In this document: one piece after another, positions 9,769-18,549 of the stretch
Numbering within the stretch: the first letter of the stretch is position 1
Layout of the letters: each line of letters starts with the position of its first letter
DNA from: Arenibacter hampyeongensis
GTDB lineage: Bacteria; Bacteroidota; Bacteroidia; Flavobacteriales; Flavobacteriaceae
NCBI RefSeq assembly: GCF_002909255.1
Contig: NZ_PIOB01000010.1
Span: 111,289-175,288 of the forward strand
DNA: 64,000 bases
Reading direction: 5' to 3'
The notes under the pieces: model-generated
What the model was told of the DNA's origin: nothing
Seen by the model: only the letters and a program-made list of their open reading frames with translations
Database searches by the model: none
Translations under genes and position numbers: made by a program

Positions 9769-10929
9769 ATGAAACGTATTGTTTATTTCCTTCCAGTACT
9801 GACATTTATGATTTTCTCCTGTAAGAATAAAGCGGAGAAAAACATCATAACCGAAGAAACCAAAAGCAGCAACGACATTACAGGTAATTTCACTTTACCC
9901 CCCTTGTCCCAACCTGGCCAAGGAGCCTATCTAAGCGGGGAGTTGATCTACCCTTTGGATAATAAACCAACTCCTGAATGCCATGCCTCTACCATTGTAG
10001 AAACCCCCTTTGGACTTGTGAGCGCTTTTTTTGCCGGTACCCATGAGAAAAATCCAGATGTTGGTATCCGAATATCGCGAATGGTAGATGGTAAATGGAC
10101 ATGGCCGGAAGAAGTGGTCAATGGCGTGCAAAATGATACTCTGCGTTACCCTCTTTGGAACCCTGTTCTTTTTCAACCCAAGGAAGGACCACTATTACTA
10201 TTTTATAAAGAGGGGCCGGACCCAAGGACTTGGTGGGGAATGTTGATGACTTCCCCCGATGGGGGAAAAACATGGTCCAAACCAGAAAAAATGGGAACCG
10301 ACGAGAAAATTGGACACTTGTTGGGCCCCATCAAAAACAAGCCCATACAGTTGGCAGACGGAACCATAATTAGCCCTACCAGTACAGAAATTAAACTGGA
10401 AGATGGGGATGTAGATTGGATGGTACACTTTGAAATAAGCAAGGACAATGGCAAAACTTGGGAGGTTGTGGGGCCAATAAACGACGGAAAGGAATTTGAT
10501 GCCATTCAGCCCAGTATACTTAGCTATCCCAATGGTAAAATGCAAGTGTTGTGCAGAACGAGACAAAATGTAATCTCACAGAGTTGGTCCGAGGATCAAG
10601 GCCGGACCTGGAGTAAAATGACCGCTACCGAACTGCCCAACCCCAACTCGGGAACAGATGCTGTGACCCTAAAGGACAACAGACAATTACTTATCTACAA
10701 TCACACCACAAAAGAGGGTGAAGAACCCAAGGGGAGAAATATGATAAATCTGGCCATATCCGATGACGGCATTAATTGGAAGCCCGTCATGACCTTGGAA
10801 AATGTTCCTGCCGAATCGGGATATTCCTACCCGGCCATAATTCAAACAACCGATGGCTTGGTGCATATCACCTATACCTATGTAAGGCAATCCGTAAAAC
10901 ATGTAGTTATAGATCCAAAGCAGTTATAA
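9769..10929 (+). CDS. sialidase-family beta-propeller lipoprotein
   Basis: 386 residues. The signal ends in a lipobox (FMIFSC, Cys18), so it is probably a lipoprotein of the cell surface or periplasm. The body matches the BNR_2 type of sialidase-like proteins: TPECHASTIVETPFGLVSAF at the start, Asp-boxes SPDGGKTW, SKDNGKTW, SEDQGRTW and SDDGINW, and the end GYSYPAIIQTTDGLVHITYT. It lies 76 bases after the first propeller and shares only the fold with it. Known members act on diverse acidic or deoxy sugars, so sialic acid specificity should not be assumed. Neighbouring sulfatases suggest a sulfated glycan as target. Confidence 0.83.
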   Translation: MKRIVYFLPVLTFMIFSCKNKAEKNIITEETKSSNDITGNFTLPPLSQPGQGAYLSGELIYPLDNKPTPECHASTIVETPFGLVSAFFAGTHEKNPDVGIRISRMVDGKWTWPEEVVNGVQNDTLRYPLWNPVLFQPKEGPLLLFYKEGPDPRTWWGMLMTSPDGGKTWSKPEKMGTDEKIGHLLGPIKNKPIQLADGTIISPTSTEIKLEDGDVDWMVHFEISKDNGKTWEVVGPINDGKEFDAIQPSILSYPNGKMQVLCRTRQNVISQSWSEDQGRTWSKMTATELPNPNSGTDAVTLKDNRQLLIYNHTTKEGEEPKGRNMINLAISDDGINWKPVMTLENVPAESGYSYPAIIQTTDGLVHITYTYVRQSVKHVVIDPKQL

Positions 10930-10995
10930 TATGTACATAGTAATTGGTCCAAAGAACAACTCCCAAGGAATCTAATAGCCATCTAGAACTTAAAT

Positions 10996-12282
10996 ATGTC
11001 CAGCAATAAAGTAAGTAGACGAAATTTTATGGTGAAAACTAGTTTTATTTCAGCTTCTGTTACTCTATTCCCAAGCTTAATTCCAGCGAAATTATTTGGT
11101 AAAGGACAAAATGATAATCGGAAAATATTTGTTTCAACGGATTTTGTCAACGGCGGCGGAAAAGTCACCATCCGGAATGAAGAATTGAATACCATTAGAA
11201 TTAGCCCCCATGACGAGGGTGGTGGGGGTTGGAGTAAAATCTGGTGGCACTTTATGGTTGAAGGAATTAATCTAAAAGATGAAATTATTCTGGAGTTGGA
11301 ATTGGGGGCAGGGGCTAATAATCAATTGTTTTTTAGTTATGACCAAAAAAATTGGGGACTTACCAATTCTGGGATTGTAAAAACTATAGACGGCAAAAAC
11401 TTTATAGTTGTTAAACATATCATTAGAGGGGAAAGAACATGGTTTTCCTATGATTTGCCATATACGCCCGAGCACATTAACGCTATTCTTGCCGAAAAGG
11501 TAAAGACTTATCCGGACATCGAAACTTTAGATTTTTGCAGAACAAAAAAAGGAAGACAAGTCAGCGCATTTTTACTCAAAAATACAGGGCCTGATTCAGA
11601 TTTTAAGTATGGTATTTGGCTGCAGGCCAGAGCACATGCCTTTGAATCGGGAAGTAGTTGGGTCTTACATGAACTTATGTGCTGGTTAATGTCCAATGGC
11701 ACAGAGGCCAAAGCATTAAGACGAATTTCACAAATATTTATTTTGCCCATTGTGGATGTAGATTCTGTTGTAGAGGGCAGAACTGGAAAGAATCAGAAAC
11801 CACACGACCATAACCGAGGATGGGACATGGAACCCTCATTCTGGCCTGAAATGACCGAATCTAAGTTACAACTAGCGCAATGGGCCAAAAATGGAAAAAT
11901 GGATTTATTCATTGATTTTCATGGTCCCGGAAATTCTAGCCACCCCTACTTTATTGTGCCTTTAGCAAAGGATTTATCCAGTGCAAAACAAGGACAAAAT
12001 AGATTGAAATTTTTTCAAAGCTTGGACGCAAAGCCATTCAATGAAATGGCCAAGTTGACACAGTCTATGACCCATTTTCATTTCAGTGAGCGAAGCGAGG
12101 TAACAGGAAAAGAAAATGCGGTTAAATGGGTAAATGAAAATACGACAGACAATGTTGTCTCGTTGACATTGGAGGTAAACATGGGCACTCCCTTAAGTAC
12201 ACAATCCGGTTATCGGGAGGAGGCTATTAAACTAGGAAAGGCAATTTCAGAATATTTTGTAAATAACTACCATCAAAAATGA
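10996..12282 (+). CDS. Tat-exported M14-family zinc carboxypeptidase-like protein
   Basis: 428 residues. The N-terminus carries a twin-arginine motif (SRRNFM, 7-12) and a hydrophobic stretch, so it is probably exported folded by Tat. Residues about 45-145 form a beta-rich N-terminal domain as in the cytosolic-carboxypeptidase-like M14 group. The catalytic domain follows, with zinc ligands His214 and Glu217 (RAHAFESG) and His309 (FIDFHGPG) and the proposed catalytic Glu393 (SLTLEVN). All M14 key positions appear filled. Its stop overlaps the start of the next gene by four bases (ATGA), so the two are translationally coupled. A peptidase inside a glycan locus suggests removal of peptide from a glycoprotein or proteoglycan, or an amide/ester hydrolase activity; this is inference. 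Confidence 0.85.
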   Translation: MSSNKVSRRNFMVKTSFISASVTLFPSLIPAKLFGKGQNDNRKIFVSTDFVNGGGKVTIRNEELNTIRISPHDEGGGGWSKIWWHFMVEGINLKDEIILELELGAGANNQLFFSYDQKNWGLTNSGIVKTIDGKNFIVVKHIIRGERTWFSYDLPYTPEHINAILAEKVKTYPDIETLDFCRTKKGRQVSAFLLKNTGPDSDFKYGIWLQARAHAFESGSSWVLHELMCWLMSNGTEAKALRRISQIFILPIVDVDSVVEGRTGKNQKPHDHNRGWDMEPSFWPEMTESKLQLAQWAKNGKMDLFIDFHGPGNSSHPYFIVPLAKDLSSAKQGQNRLKFFQSLDAKPFNEMAKLTQSMTHFHFSERSEVTGKENAVKWVNENTTDNVVSLTLEVNMGTPLSTQSGYREEAIKLGKAISEYFVNNYHQK

Positions 12283-13514
12283 AAAACAGAAAACAGAACC
12301 TATTAATCTGCAGCCAATTTATAGCTCAATCGATCATGGTCATGAGTGTATTTTTGGTAATGATTTTGGGTTGTAAAAGTCAACAAAATTATCCCGACCC
12401 GATTACCAATCCAACTTCAGATTTGATGTTACAAGGGGAATGGCTACACGATCCGCATAAAATAGATTTTGATAAAATTCCTAAAATCCCAGTACAACAT
12501 GCTGTGGTAAGCGATGTTACCCCAGATGGCGTTAACCAACACAATTATTTGGCTTACCATGACAATCGTTATTGGATTATGTGGAGCGATGGCCCAGGTG
12601 TTGAGGATAGAGTGGGTCAAGTAGTTAAATATGCTACAAGTACAGATGGTCTCAATTGGGAAAAACCAAAATTCCTCACCACATACCCTGATGGTTCAGG
12701 GCCGGAATCGTCCCATTACAACACAAGAACAGATCAAGGCCTCAGATGGATTTCGAGAGGCTTCTGGGAATATAAAGGAGAGTTTTTGGCATTGGCCTCA
12801 TTGGACGAGGCGGCAGGTTTTTTTGGACAATCTCTAAGCCTGCATGCCTTTAGATGGAACAAAGAATCCGAATCATGGGAATACCATGGAGTAGTTATGG
12901 AAAATGCCATCAATAATTTTCCCCCAAAAAAATTACCAACAGGCGAGTGGTTGATGTCCCGCAGGTCTTTTGACTATGTTGAACGGGGAGTCGATTTTAT
13001 GGTCGGTGCAGAAGAACATTTTGATCAATGGGAAGTCTACCCTGTTTTTGGTACCAATACGGAACTGGAGGCAGAGGAGCCCTATTGGTGGGCCTTGCCC
13101 GACAATAAAAATTTAATGGCCTTATTCCGGGACAATCGTAAAAGTGGATACTTGTACCGCTCCTTTTCAACGGACAATGGCCGAACTTGGAGTCCGCCGG
13201 TGCAAACCAACTTTCCGGATGCTAGATCCAAATTCCACGGCTTGCGGTTACAGGATGGAAGATATGTCCTGGTCTCCAATTCTAATTATAAAAAAAGAGA
13301 TCCGTTGACCTTGGCCATTAGCAATGATGGGATGGTATTTACCTCACTGGGATATCTGGTAGGAGGAAGACACATAGATTACCCCCATGTATTAGAGCAC
13401 GATGGCTATTTATTGATAGCCTTTGCCGGGGATGCCAAACAGAAAATAGAAGTGGTGAAAGTTAAGATTTCGGATTTGGGAAAATTAAATATGTCAGATT
13501 ACGATCCAAAATAA
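12279..13514 (+). CDS. sialidase-fold beta-propeller lipoprotein
   Basis: 411 residues, lipoprotein signal with Cys32 (VMILGC). The mature part has propeller-type repeats with an Asp-box-like FSTDNGRTWSPP and SNDGMVF turns, and conserved-looking segments YLAYHDNRYWIMWSDGPG and GGRHIDYPHVLEHDGYLLI. It starts within the stop codon of the M14 gene (4-base overlap), which fixes the start. It is the third propeller of the cluster and clearly different in sequence from the first two. Activity unknown; exo-glycosidase or polysaccharide lyase are both possible for this fold. Confidence 0.78.
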   Translation: MKNRKQNLLICSQFIAQSIMVMSVFLVMILGCKSQQNYPDPITNPTSDLMLQGEWLHDPHKIDFDKIPKIPVQHAVVSDVTPDGVNQHNYLAYHDNRYWIMWSDGPGVEDRVGQVVKYATSTDGLNWEKPKFLTTYPDGSGPESSHYNTRTDQGLRWISRGFWEYKGEFLALASLDEAAGFFGQSLSLHAFRWNKESESWEYHGVVMENAINNFPPKKLPTGEWLMSRRSFDYVERGVDFMVGAEEHFDQWEVYPVFGTNTELEAEEPYWWALPDNKNLMALFRDNRKSGYLYRSFSTDNGRTWSPPVQTNFPDARSKFHGLRLQDGRYVLVSNSNYKKRDPLTLAISNDGMVFTSLGYLVGGRHIDYPHVLEHDGYLLIAFAGDAKQKIEVVKVKISDLGKLNMSDYDPK

Positions 13515-13519
13515 TAGAA

Positions 13520-13597
13520 ATGAATACACTAAAATACATCCTTCTTGTTTCTTACTTCAAACATTCTATGACACAGGTGCAGAGCCAAAACAACTAA
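13520..13597 (+). pseudogene. 25-codon signal-peptide-like remnant
   Basis: ATG followed by MNTLKYILLVSY and a stop after 25 codons, ending just before the symporter start. It looks like the exported N-terminus of a lost gene; chance is possible. Confidence 0.2.
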
Positions 13598-13600
13598 TAA

Positions 13601-15121
13601 ATGGACGTCTCTATACGAACCGCCGATATCATTACGATTCTCCTTTATCTTCTAGGGCTCATGGGGGTTGGTATTTATTTTTCAAAAAGAAACAAGACCA
13701 CAGAAGAATATTTTTTGGGAAGCAGATCCTTCTCGGGATGGGTTTTAGGGCTTTCCATGCTTGGAACCATTGTCAGTTCAGCTACCTTTTTGGCACTTCC
13801 CGCAGCTGCCTATATATTGGATTGGCGACAACTAACCATAAGTTTAGCGGTGCCTTTTGTTGCCGTCCTTGCTGTTTTGATATTTATCCCTTTTTTTCGT
13901 CGTGGAAAGTTTATTTCTGCCTTTGAGTATTTAGGAGAAAGATATGGCAAGATTCCTAGAATTTATGGTACGGTTAGCTTCGTTATCCTACAGCTGATTA
14001 GAATGGCACAAATCCTATTTTTAGTATCACTGGTCATTCAGTTTTTGACAGGAGCTCCCATAAGTATAGTCATAATAGGAACAGGGATATTCATAGGAAT
14101 ATATACTATTTTAGGAGGTTTTGAAGCTGTCATTTGGACCGATGTTGTGCAGGCAATAATATTAATTGTGGGGGGAATCCTTTGTTGTGTTTGGGTGGTA
14201 ATGGATCTGCCCGGAGGGTTAGGACAAATTTTCGAGGTCGGTTCAGCCAATAATAAATTTAGTTTGGGCGAAATGGATTTTGATTTGGGTAGGCGTACAT
14301 TTTACACCGTAGCAATTTTAGGGGTTATCAATTGGTTGGGCATCTATGCCGGGGATCAAAATATGGTACAGCGCTACGCCTCGGCAAAATCTACCCGTGA
14401 AGCCAAAAAAGCTACAATAGTGTATTCAGCAATTGCAGTTCCAATGTGGATTATGTTCTTTTTTATAGGCACGGCCCTTTTCGTGTACTACCAGGAATTT
14501 CCCAATACGTTAATAAACAGTCTCGAAGCAGACCAGATTCTTCCCTATTTTATTCTTTCCGAAATTCCTCCGGTGATTACAGGGATAGTTATTTCGGCCG
14601 TTATTGCCGCCGCCATGAGTACGATGGATTCTGGCATAAACTCGATATCAACAGTCACTGTAATCGATTTGATGAAACCATGGTTGAACAAAGGAAAATC
14701 TGATCGGTTCTACTTAAAATCGGCTCATATAATCGCATGTACCGTGACGATTATAGTCATTTGCGGAGCCGTTGTCTTTAGCATTATGGAAAAAGAAAGC
14801 ATGAATGATATTAGTTTGATGGTCGCTAGCATATTTGGGGGTTGTCTTATGGCTCTGTTTATGATGGGCTTTTTCACTAAACGTATTGATGGTTTTTCTG
14901 CCACCGTAGCCTTGGGCGTCGCCGTCACTTTAAACATCTACCTTGGAATGGGGGTGCTCGGAGTTTTGCCGGATTCAGTTACAATTCCCATACATAGTTA
15001 TTGGGTAGGCGCTATGGTCAACGGTACATTCATGATCGTGGCCTATGCAATCAGTATGTTTAGAAAAAACAGTTTTAATGATTTAACAGGGCTTACCGTT
15101 TGGACAATGAAGAAAAATTAA
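13601..15121 (+). CDS. sodium:solute symporter (SSS family)
   Basis: 506-residue inner-membrane transporter with about 13 hydrophobic segments. Family features: the first helix DIITILLYLLGLMGVGIYFS, TTEEYFLGSRSFSGWVLGLS, the loop SSATFLALPAAAYILDW, LGGFEAVIWTDVVQ and AAAMSTMDSGINSISTV, the last typical for the sodium-site helix. Members take up sugars, sialic acids and organic acids with sodium. Its place between propeller hydrolases and an oxidoreductase suggests that it imports the monosaccharide those hydrolases release. It is one of two SSS transporters in the window (the other at 23610). The substrate cannot be read from the sequence. Confidence 0.93.
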   Translation: MDVSIRTADIITILLYLLGLMGVGIYFSKRNKTTEEYFLGSRSFSGWVLGLSMLGTIVSSATFLALPAAAYILDWRQLTISLAVPFVAVLAVLIFIPFFRRGKFISAFEYLGERYGKIPRIYGTVSFVILQLIRMAQILFLVSLVIQFLTGAPISIVIIGTGIFIGIYTILGGFEAVIWTDVVQAIILIVGGILCCVWVVMDLPGGLGQIFEVGSANNKFSLGEMDFDLGRRTFYTVAILGVINWLGIYAGDQNMVQRYASAKSTREAKKATIVYSAIAVPMWIMFFFIGTALFVYYQEFPNTLINSLEADQILPYFILSEIPPVITGIVISAVIAAAMSTMDSGINSISTVTVIDLMKPWLNKGKSDRFYLKSAHIIACTVTIIVICGAVVFSIMEKESMNDISLMVASIFGGCLMALFMMGFFTKRIDGFSATVALGVAVTLNIYLGMGVLGVLPDSVTIPIHSYWVGAMVNGTFMIVAYAISMFRKNSFNDLTGLTVWTMKKN

Positions 15122-15171
15122 TAAAAATGAATACGGTTGCTCAATTATTGATATTGAAAATATAAATAGAA

Positions 15172-16740
15172 ATGACATTGGACAAAGAAGAACAATTTGA
15201 AATAATAATAATGGGAGGAACCCCGGGAGGTATTGCCACGGCAATAACTGCTGCAAGATTAGGACACGAAGTAGCATTGATTGAACCACATGACCATATT
15301 GGAGGAATGACTACTAGCGGTTTGGGGAAAAGCGATGTAGAACAGAAAGAATTTATAGGGGGATTATTTAAAGAGTTCACTCAAAAAGTTTTTGAATTTT
15401 ATGAAAATAAATACGGCCCAAACTCCCATGATGTAAAGCTTTGCCGGGAAGGATATTATTTTGAACCTTCTGTTGCGGAGTACATACTAATGAAAATGTT
15501 AAAGGAAACAGGAAAAATAACAATTTTCAAGGGACATGTACTCAAAGAAGCTTTGGTTGAAGGAAGTAAACTGACAGGCGTTATTATTTTACAAAAATCT
15601 ACAAATGAACCAAAGCAGTTGGATGGAACTATTTTTGTAGATGCTACCTATGAGGGTGATCTTTATGCTGCAGCTGGCGCCGAATACTCCCTAGGGCGGG
15701 AAGGCAAGGATGAATATAAAGAGCCTCATGCGGGAGTAATCTATTTTGATTATGATAAAGGAGTTTTTCTTCCCGGCAGTACCGGGGCTGCAGATGATGG
15801 TCTACCGGCGTACACCTACCGTTATTGCATGACCACTGACATCCATAACAGTAGGATTTTAGAGAAAGAACCTGATAATTACAACCGCAGTCTTTATACA
15901 CCTTATTTTGACGATCTAAAATCGGGAAGATTAAGTGCACCTACAACTTTCCATGAAGGCTGGGGATACTATCCAGAACATTTTGATACTATGGTTAGGG
16001 CATTGTCAATAACCGATCTTCCGAATTTAAAAGTCGATGGCAACACTAACCCTAGACCCATAGCCTTTCCCTACCCTGAAGAAAACAAAGGTTATATAGA
16101 AGGAAATATAGAAACGCGAAATCGCATTTGCGATCGCCATAGGGACATAGCTTTAGGACTTATTTGGTTCCTACAAAACGATACCGAAATACCGGAGGAA
16201 CATAGAATAATGGCCAGAAAGTACAATCTCCCACTAGACGAATTTACAGATAACAACAATTTTCCCTTTCAATTATATGTAAGGGAAGGTCGTAGGTTGA
16301 AGGGAGAATATACCATCACTGAACACGATGTGGCAATTACGGAAAATACACCTGATTTTTTTTCCCATCACGATACTATTGCTATGGGTGAATTTCCAAT
16401 GGACAGTTTTCCTGTACATAAAATCCCCAGTAAAGATAATATTGTTCTTGAGGGATATTTGGGAATGCTGGCCCATTTAACCCGGCCATATGAAATTCCA
16501 TACCGGACCATGATTCCTAAAAAAATAGACGGTCTAATCGTTCCTGTGGCCTTATCTGCCACGCATGTGGCATTTTGTTCTATAAGAATGGAACCTACTT
16601 GGATGTCCCTAGGGCAAGCCGCAGGTGTAGCTGCCCATGTATGTCTCAAAAACAGTGAAACGCCAAGAAATGTGAAAATTTCCGAAGTCAGGGATATTTT
16701 AAAAAAACAAGGTCAAGTATTAAAAAATGAATTGCCTTAG
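15172..16740 (+). CDS. FAD-dependent oxidoreductase (FAD_oxidored type)
   Basis: 522 residues, no signal peptide. The N-terminus has the dinucleotide-binding fold EIIIMGGTPGGIATAITAAR ending in an acidic residue (VALIEPHDHIGG), then MTTSGLG as in the family often found beside sulfatases and xylan-type lyases in Bacteroidota. FVDATYEGDLYAAAGAEY in the middle and the C-terminal MEPTWMSLGQAAGVAAH complete the FAD site. The reaction is unknown; a cytoplasmic oxidation of an imported sugar or sugar acid is a reasonable guess since the gene follows the symporter by 50 bases. The protein appears complete. Confidence 0.88.
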   Translation: MTLDKEEQFEIIIMGGTPGGIATAITAARLGHEVALIEPHDHIGGMTTSGLGKSDVEQKEFIGGLFKEFTQKVFEFYENKYGPNSHDVKLCREGYYFEPSVAEYILMKMLKETGKITIFKGHVLKEALVEGSKLTGVIILQKSTNEPKQLDGTIFVDATYEGDLYAAAGAEYSLGREGKDEYKEPHAGVIYFDYDKGVFLPGSTGAADDGLPAYTYRYCMTTDIHNSRILEKEPDNYNRSLYTPYFDDLKSGRLSAPTTFHEGWGYYPEHFDTMVRALSITDLPNLKVDGNTNPRPIAFPYPEENKGYIEGNIETRNRICDRHRDIALGLIWFLQNDTEIPEEHRIMARKYNLPLDEFTDNNNFPFQLYVREGRRLKGEYTITEHDVAITENTPDFFSHHDTIAMGEFPMDSFPVHKIPSKDNIVLEGYLGMLAHLTRPYEIPYRTMIPKKIDGLIVPVALSATHVAFCSIRMEPTWMSLGQAAGVAAHVCLKNSETPRNVKISEVRDILKKQGQVLKNELP

Positions 16741-16766
16741 TCAAGTAACTACTTATATAAGTTTAG

Positions 16767-16868
16767 ATGGACCAAACAAGCAGCGAAGACCTTATTACCT
16801 ATTATCCCAAAATCGATGAACAACTAGAAAAACCAATTCAAGGATGGATAAATAAGATTGAAAATTAA
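16767..16868 (+). CDS. 33-codon small ORF, doubtful
   Basis: ATG to TAA in the 238-base gap between the oxidoreductase and a sulfatase. It encodes a mostly polar peptide starting MDQTSSEDLITYYPKID. No family recognised and no clear ribosome binding site. It may be a fragment of a lost gene. Confidence 0.2.
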   Translation: MDQTSSEDLITYYPKIDEQLEKPIQGWINKIEN

Positions 16869-16978
16869 GATTTATGATTTGGACGACTTAAAAATGAAAT
16901 AGATTTTTAAGTTGATTTGCATTACACCTAGGTGGAAAATATAAATACGTACTAGGACAACATCAAAACTTATTTAAG

Positions 16979-18445
16979 ATGAGGAATATTAGGAATACTA
17001 TTTTGGGCTGTTTGTTTGTTTTTTTTATTATGGCCCAAGTTTTAGCTCAAGGCAAAAATGAAAAATTAAACGTCGTATTTATTCTTGCAGATGACTTGGG
17101 CTGGTCAGATTTAAGTGGATATGGCAGTGATCTCCATGAAACACCTAATTTGGATGGCTTGGCTGAACAGGGATTGAAGTTTACCAATGCCTATGCAGCG
17201 GCTCCAATTTGTACTCCTACCAGAGCCTCTATAATGACGGGCAAATTTCCCGCACGCTTACATATGACTACTTGGCATGAAAACGCAGGAACTGCAACTC
17301 CTAACAGCAAGGATAAATTATTGCCCCCAGCTACCATTGGCAATTTGCCATTGGAAGAATCCACTATTGCCGAGATTTTTCAAGAGTCAGGCTATTTCAC
17401 AGCACATATCGGTAAATGGCATTTGGGAGATGCCGCCCATTATCCTCAGACACAAGGATTTGATGTCAATATTGGAGGTACAATGTGGGGAGCTCCTGAT
17501 ACTTATTGGTCTCCTTTTAGGGGTCAAAAATTTCAGAAACAGTATAGATACATTCCAGATTTAATGCAAGAATCATCATATGACAAAAATAAGGAACCAA
17601 GTTACTTAACCGATGTGCTCACGGATAAGGCTGTCCAAATTATAAAAGAAAAAAGCAATGTCCCATTTTTTCTGAACCTTTGGTACCATACAGTACATAC
17701 CCCTATTGAAGGAAAACCAAAACTGGTGGAATACTACAAAAAGAAGGTTAAAGCCGGAATGAAAGATCAGAATTACGAATACGCAGCGATGGTAGCCAGT
17801 TTGGATGAAAATGTTGGTCGCATATTGAATGCTATAGAAGAGGCCGGGATTACAAATAATACAATTATAATCTTCTTTTCTGACAATGGAGGAAGAGTTG
17901 GTAAATATAAGGATTGGAAAACCGTTGCCAACAACTACCCTTTACGTTCTGGAAAAGGATCCTTATATGAAGGGGGCATACGAGAACCCTTAATTATAAA
18001 ATGGCCAGGCATTACAAAAGCCGGAAGTAACTGTGATTACCCTGTGATATCAAACGATTTTTATCCTACTTTAATGGAAATACCTGGACTGGATAAGACC
18101 CAATTGAAGAATAGCCAGCAAGATGGTATATCATTAATGCCACTTTTAAAAAACCCCAAATCACACTTGGATAGGGAGACGCTCTTTTGGCACTCGCCAC
18201 ATTATTATACTACAACATCTCCAGTTAGTGCAATCCGCAAAGATAATTGGAAATTAATCCATTATTTCGAGGACGACCATTTGGAGCTTTACAAGCTAGA
18301 CAAAGATTTGGGCGAAAAAAACAACTTAGCTGATACCTATCCAGATCGAGCAAATATTTTATACAAAGAGCTTAAGACTTGGCGCAATAACGTCAATGCC
18401 CAGTTACCTAGCTTTAACCCTTTATTTATACCAAATAATTGGTAA
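16979..18445 (+). CDS. secreted S1-family sulfatase
   Basis: 488 residues with a signal peptide (about 1-24, ending VLAQG). Hydrolyses sulfate esters of a glycan in the periplasm. N-terminal metal site VVFILADDLGWSDLS (Asp-Asp), then the formylglycine box AAPICTPTRASIMTG with Cys78, the residue that must be converted to formylglycine. IGKWHLG gives the Lys-His pair and FFSDNGG the second metal-binding pair. The C-terminal LYKLDKDLGEKNNLAD motif is normal for arylsulfatase A-like enzymes. All catalytic positions are filled. It sits among propeller proteins and is followed by another propeller/sulfatase pair, suggesting a shared sulfated substrate. The exact S1 subfamily needs a SulfAtlas comparison. 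Confidence 0.93.
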   Translation: MRNIRNTILGCLFVFFIMAQVLAQGKNEKLNVVFILADDLGWSDLSGYGSDLHETPNLDGLAEQGLKFTNAYAAAPICTPTRASIMTGKFPARLHMTTWHENAGTATPNSKDKLLPPATIGNLPLEESTIAEIFQESGYFTAHIGKWHLGDAAHYPQTQGFDVNIGGTMWGAPDTYWSPFRGQKFQKQYRYIPDLMQESSYDKNKEPSYLTDVLTDKAVQIIKEKSNVPFFLNLWYHTVHTPIEGKPKLVEYYKKKVKAGMKDQNYEYAAMVASLDENVGRILNAIEEAGITNNTIIIFFSDNGGRVGKYKDWKTVANNYPLRSGKGSLYEGGIREPLIIKWPGITKAGSNCDYPVISNDFYPTLMEIPGLDKTQLKNSQQDGISLMPLLKNPKSHLDRETLFWHSPHYYTTTSPVSAIRKDNWKLIHYFEDDHLELYKLDKDLGEKNNLADTYPDRANILYKELKTWRNNVNAQLPSFNPLFIPNNW

Positions 18446-18549
18446 GTTATGACCAACATCTATCATTTACCTCATTTATGCTCGCCTACAAGGTCAGCTC
18501 ATAAAAGAGGGAAATTTCCAATAATTAACACTTTTAACAATTAACCAAA

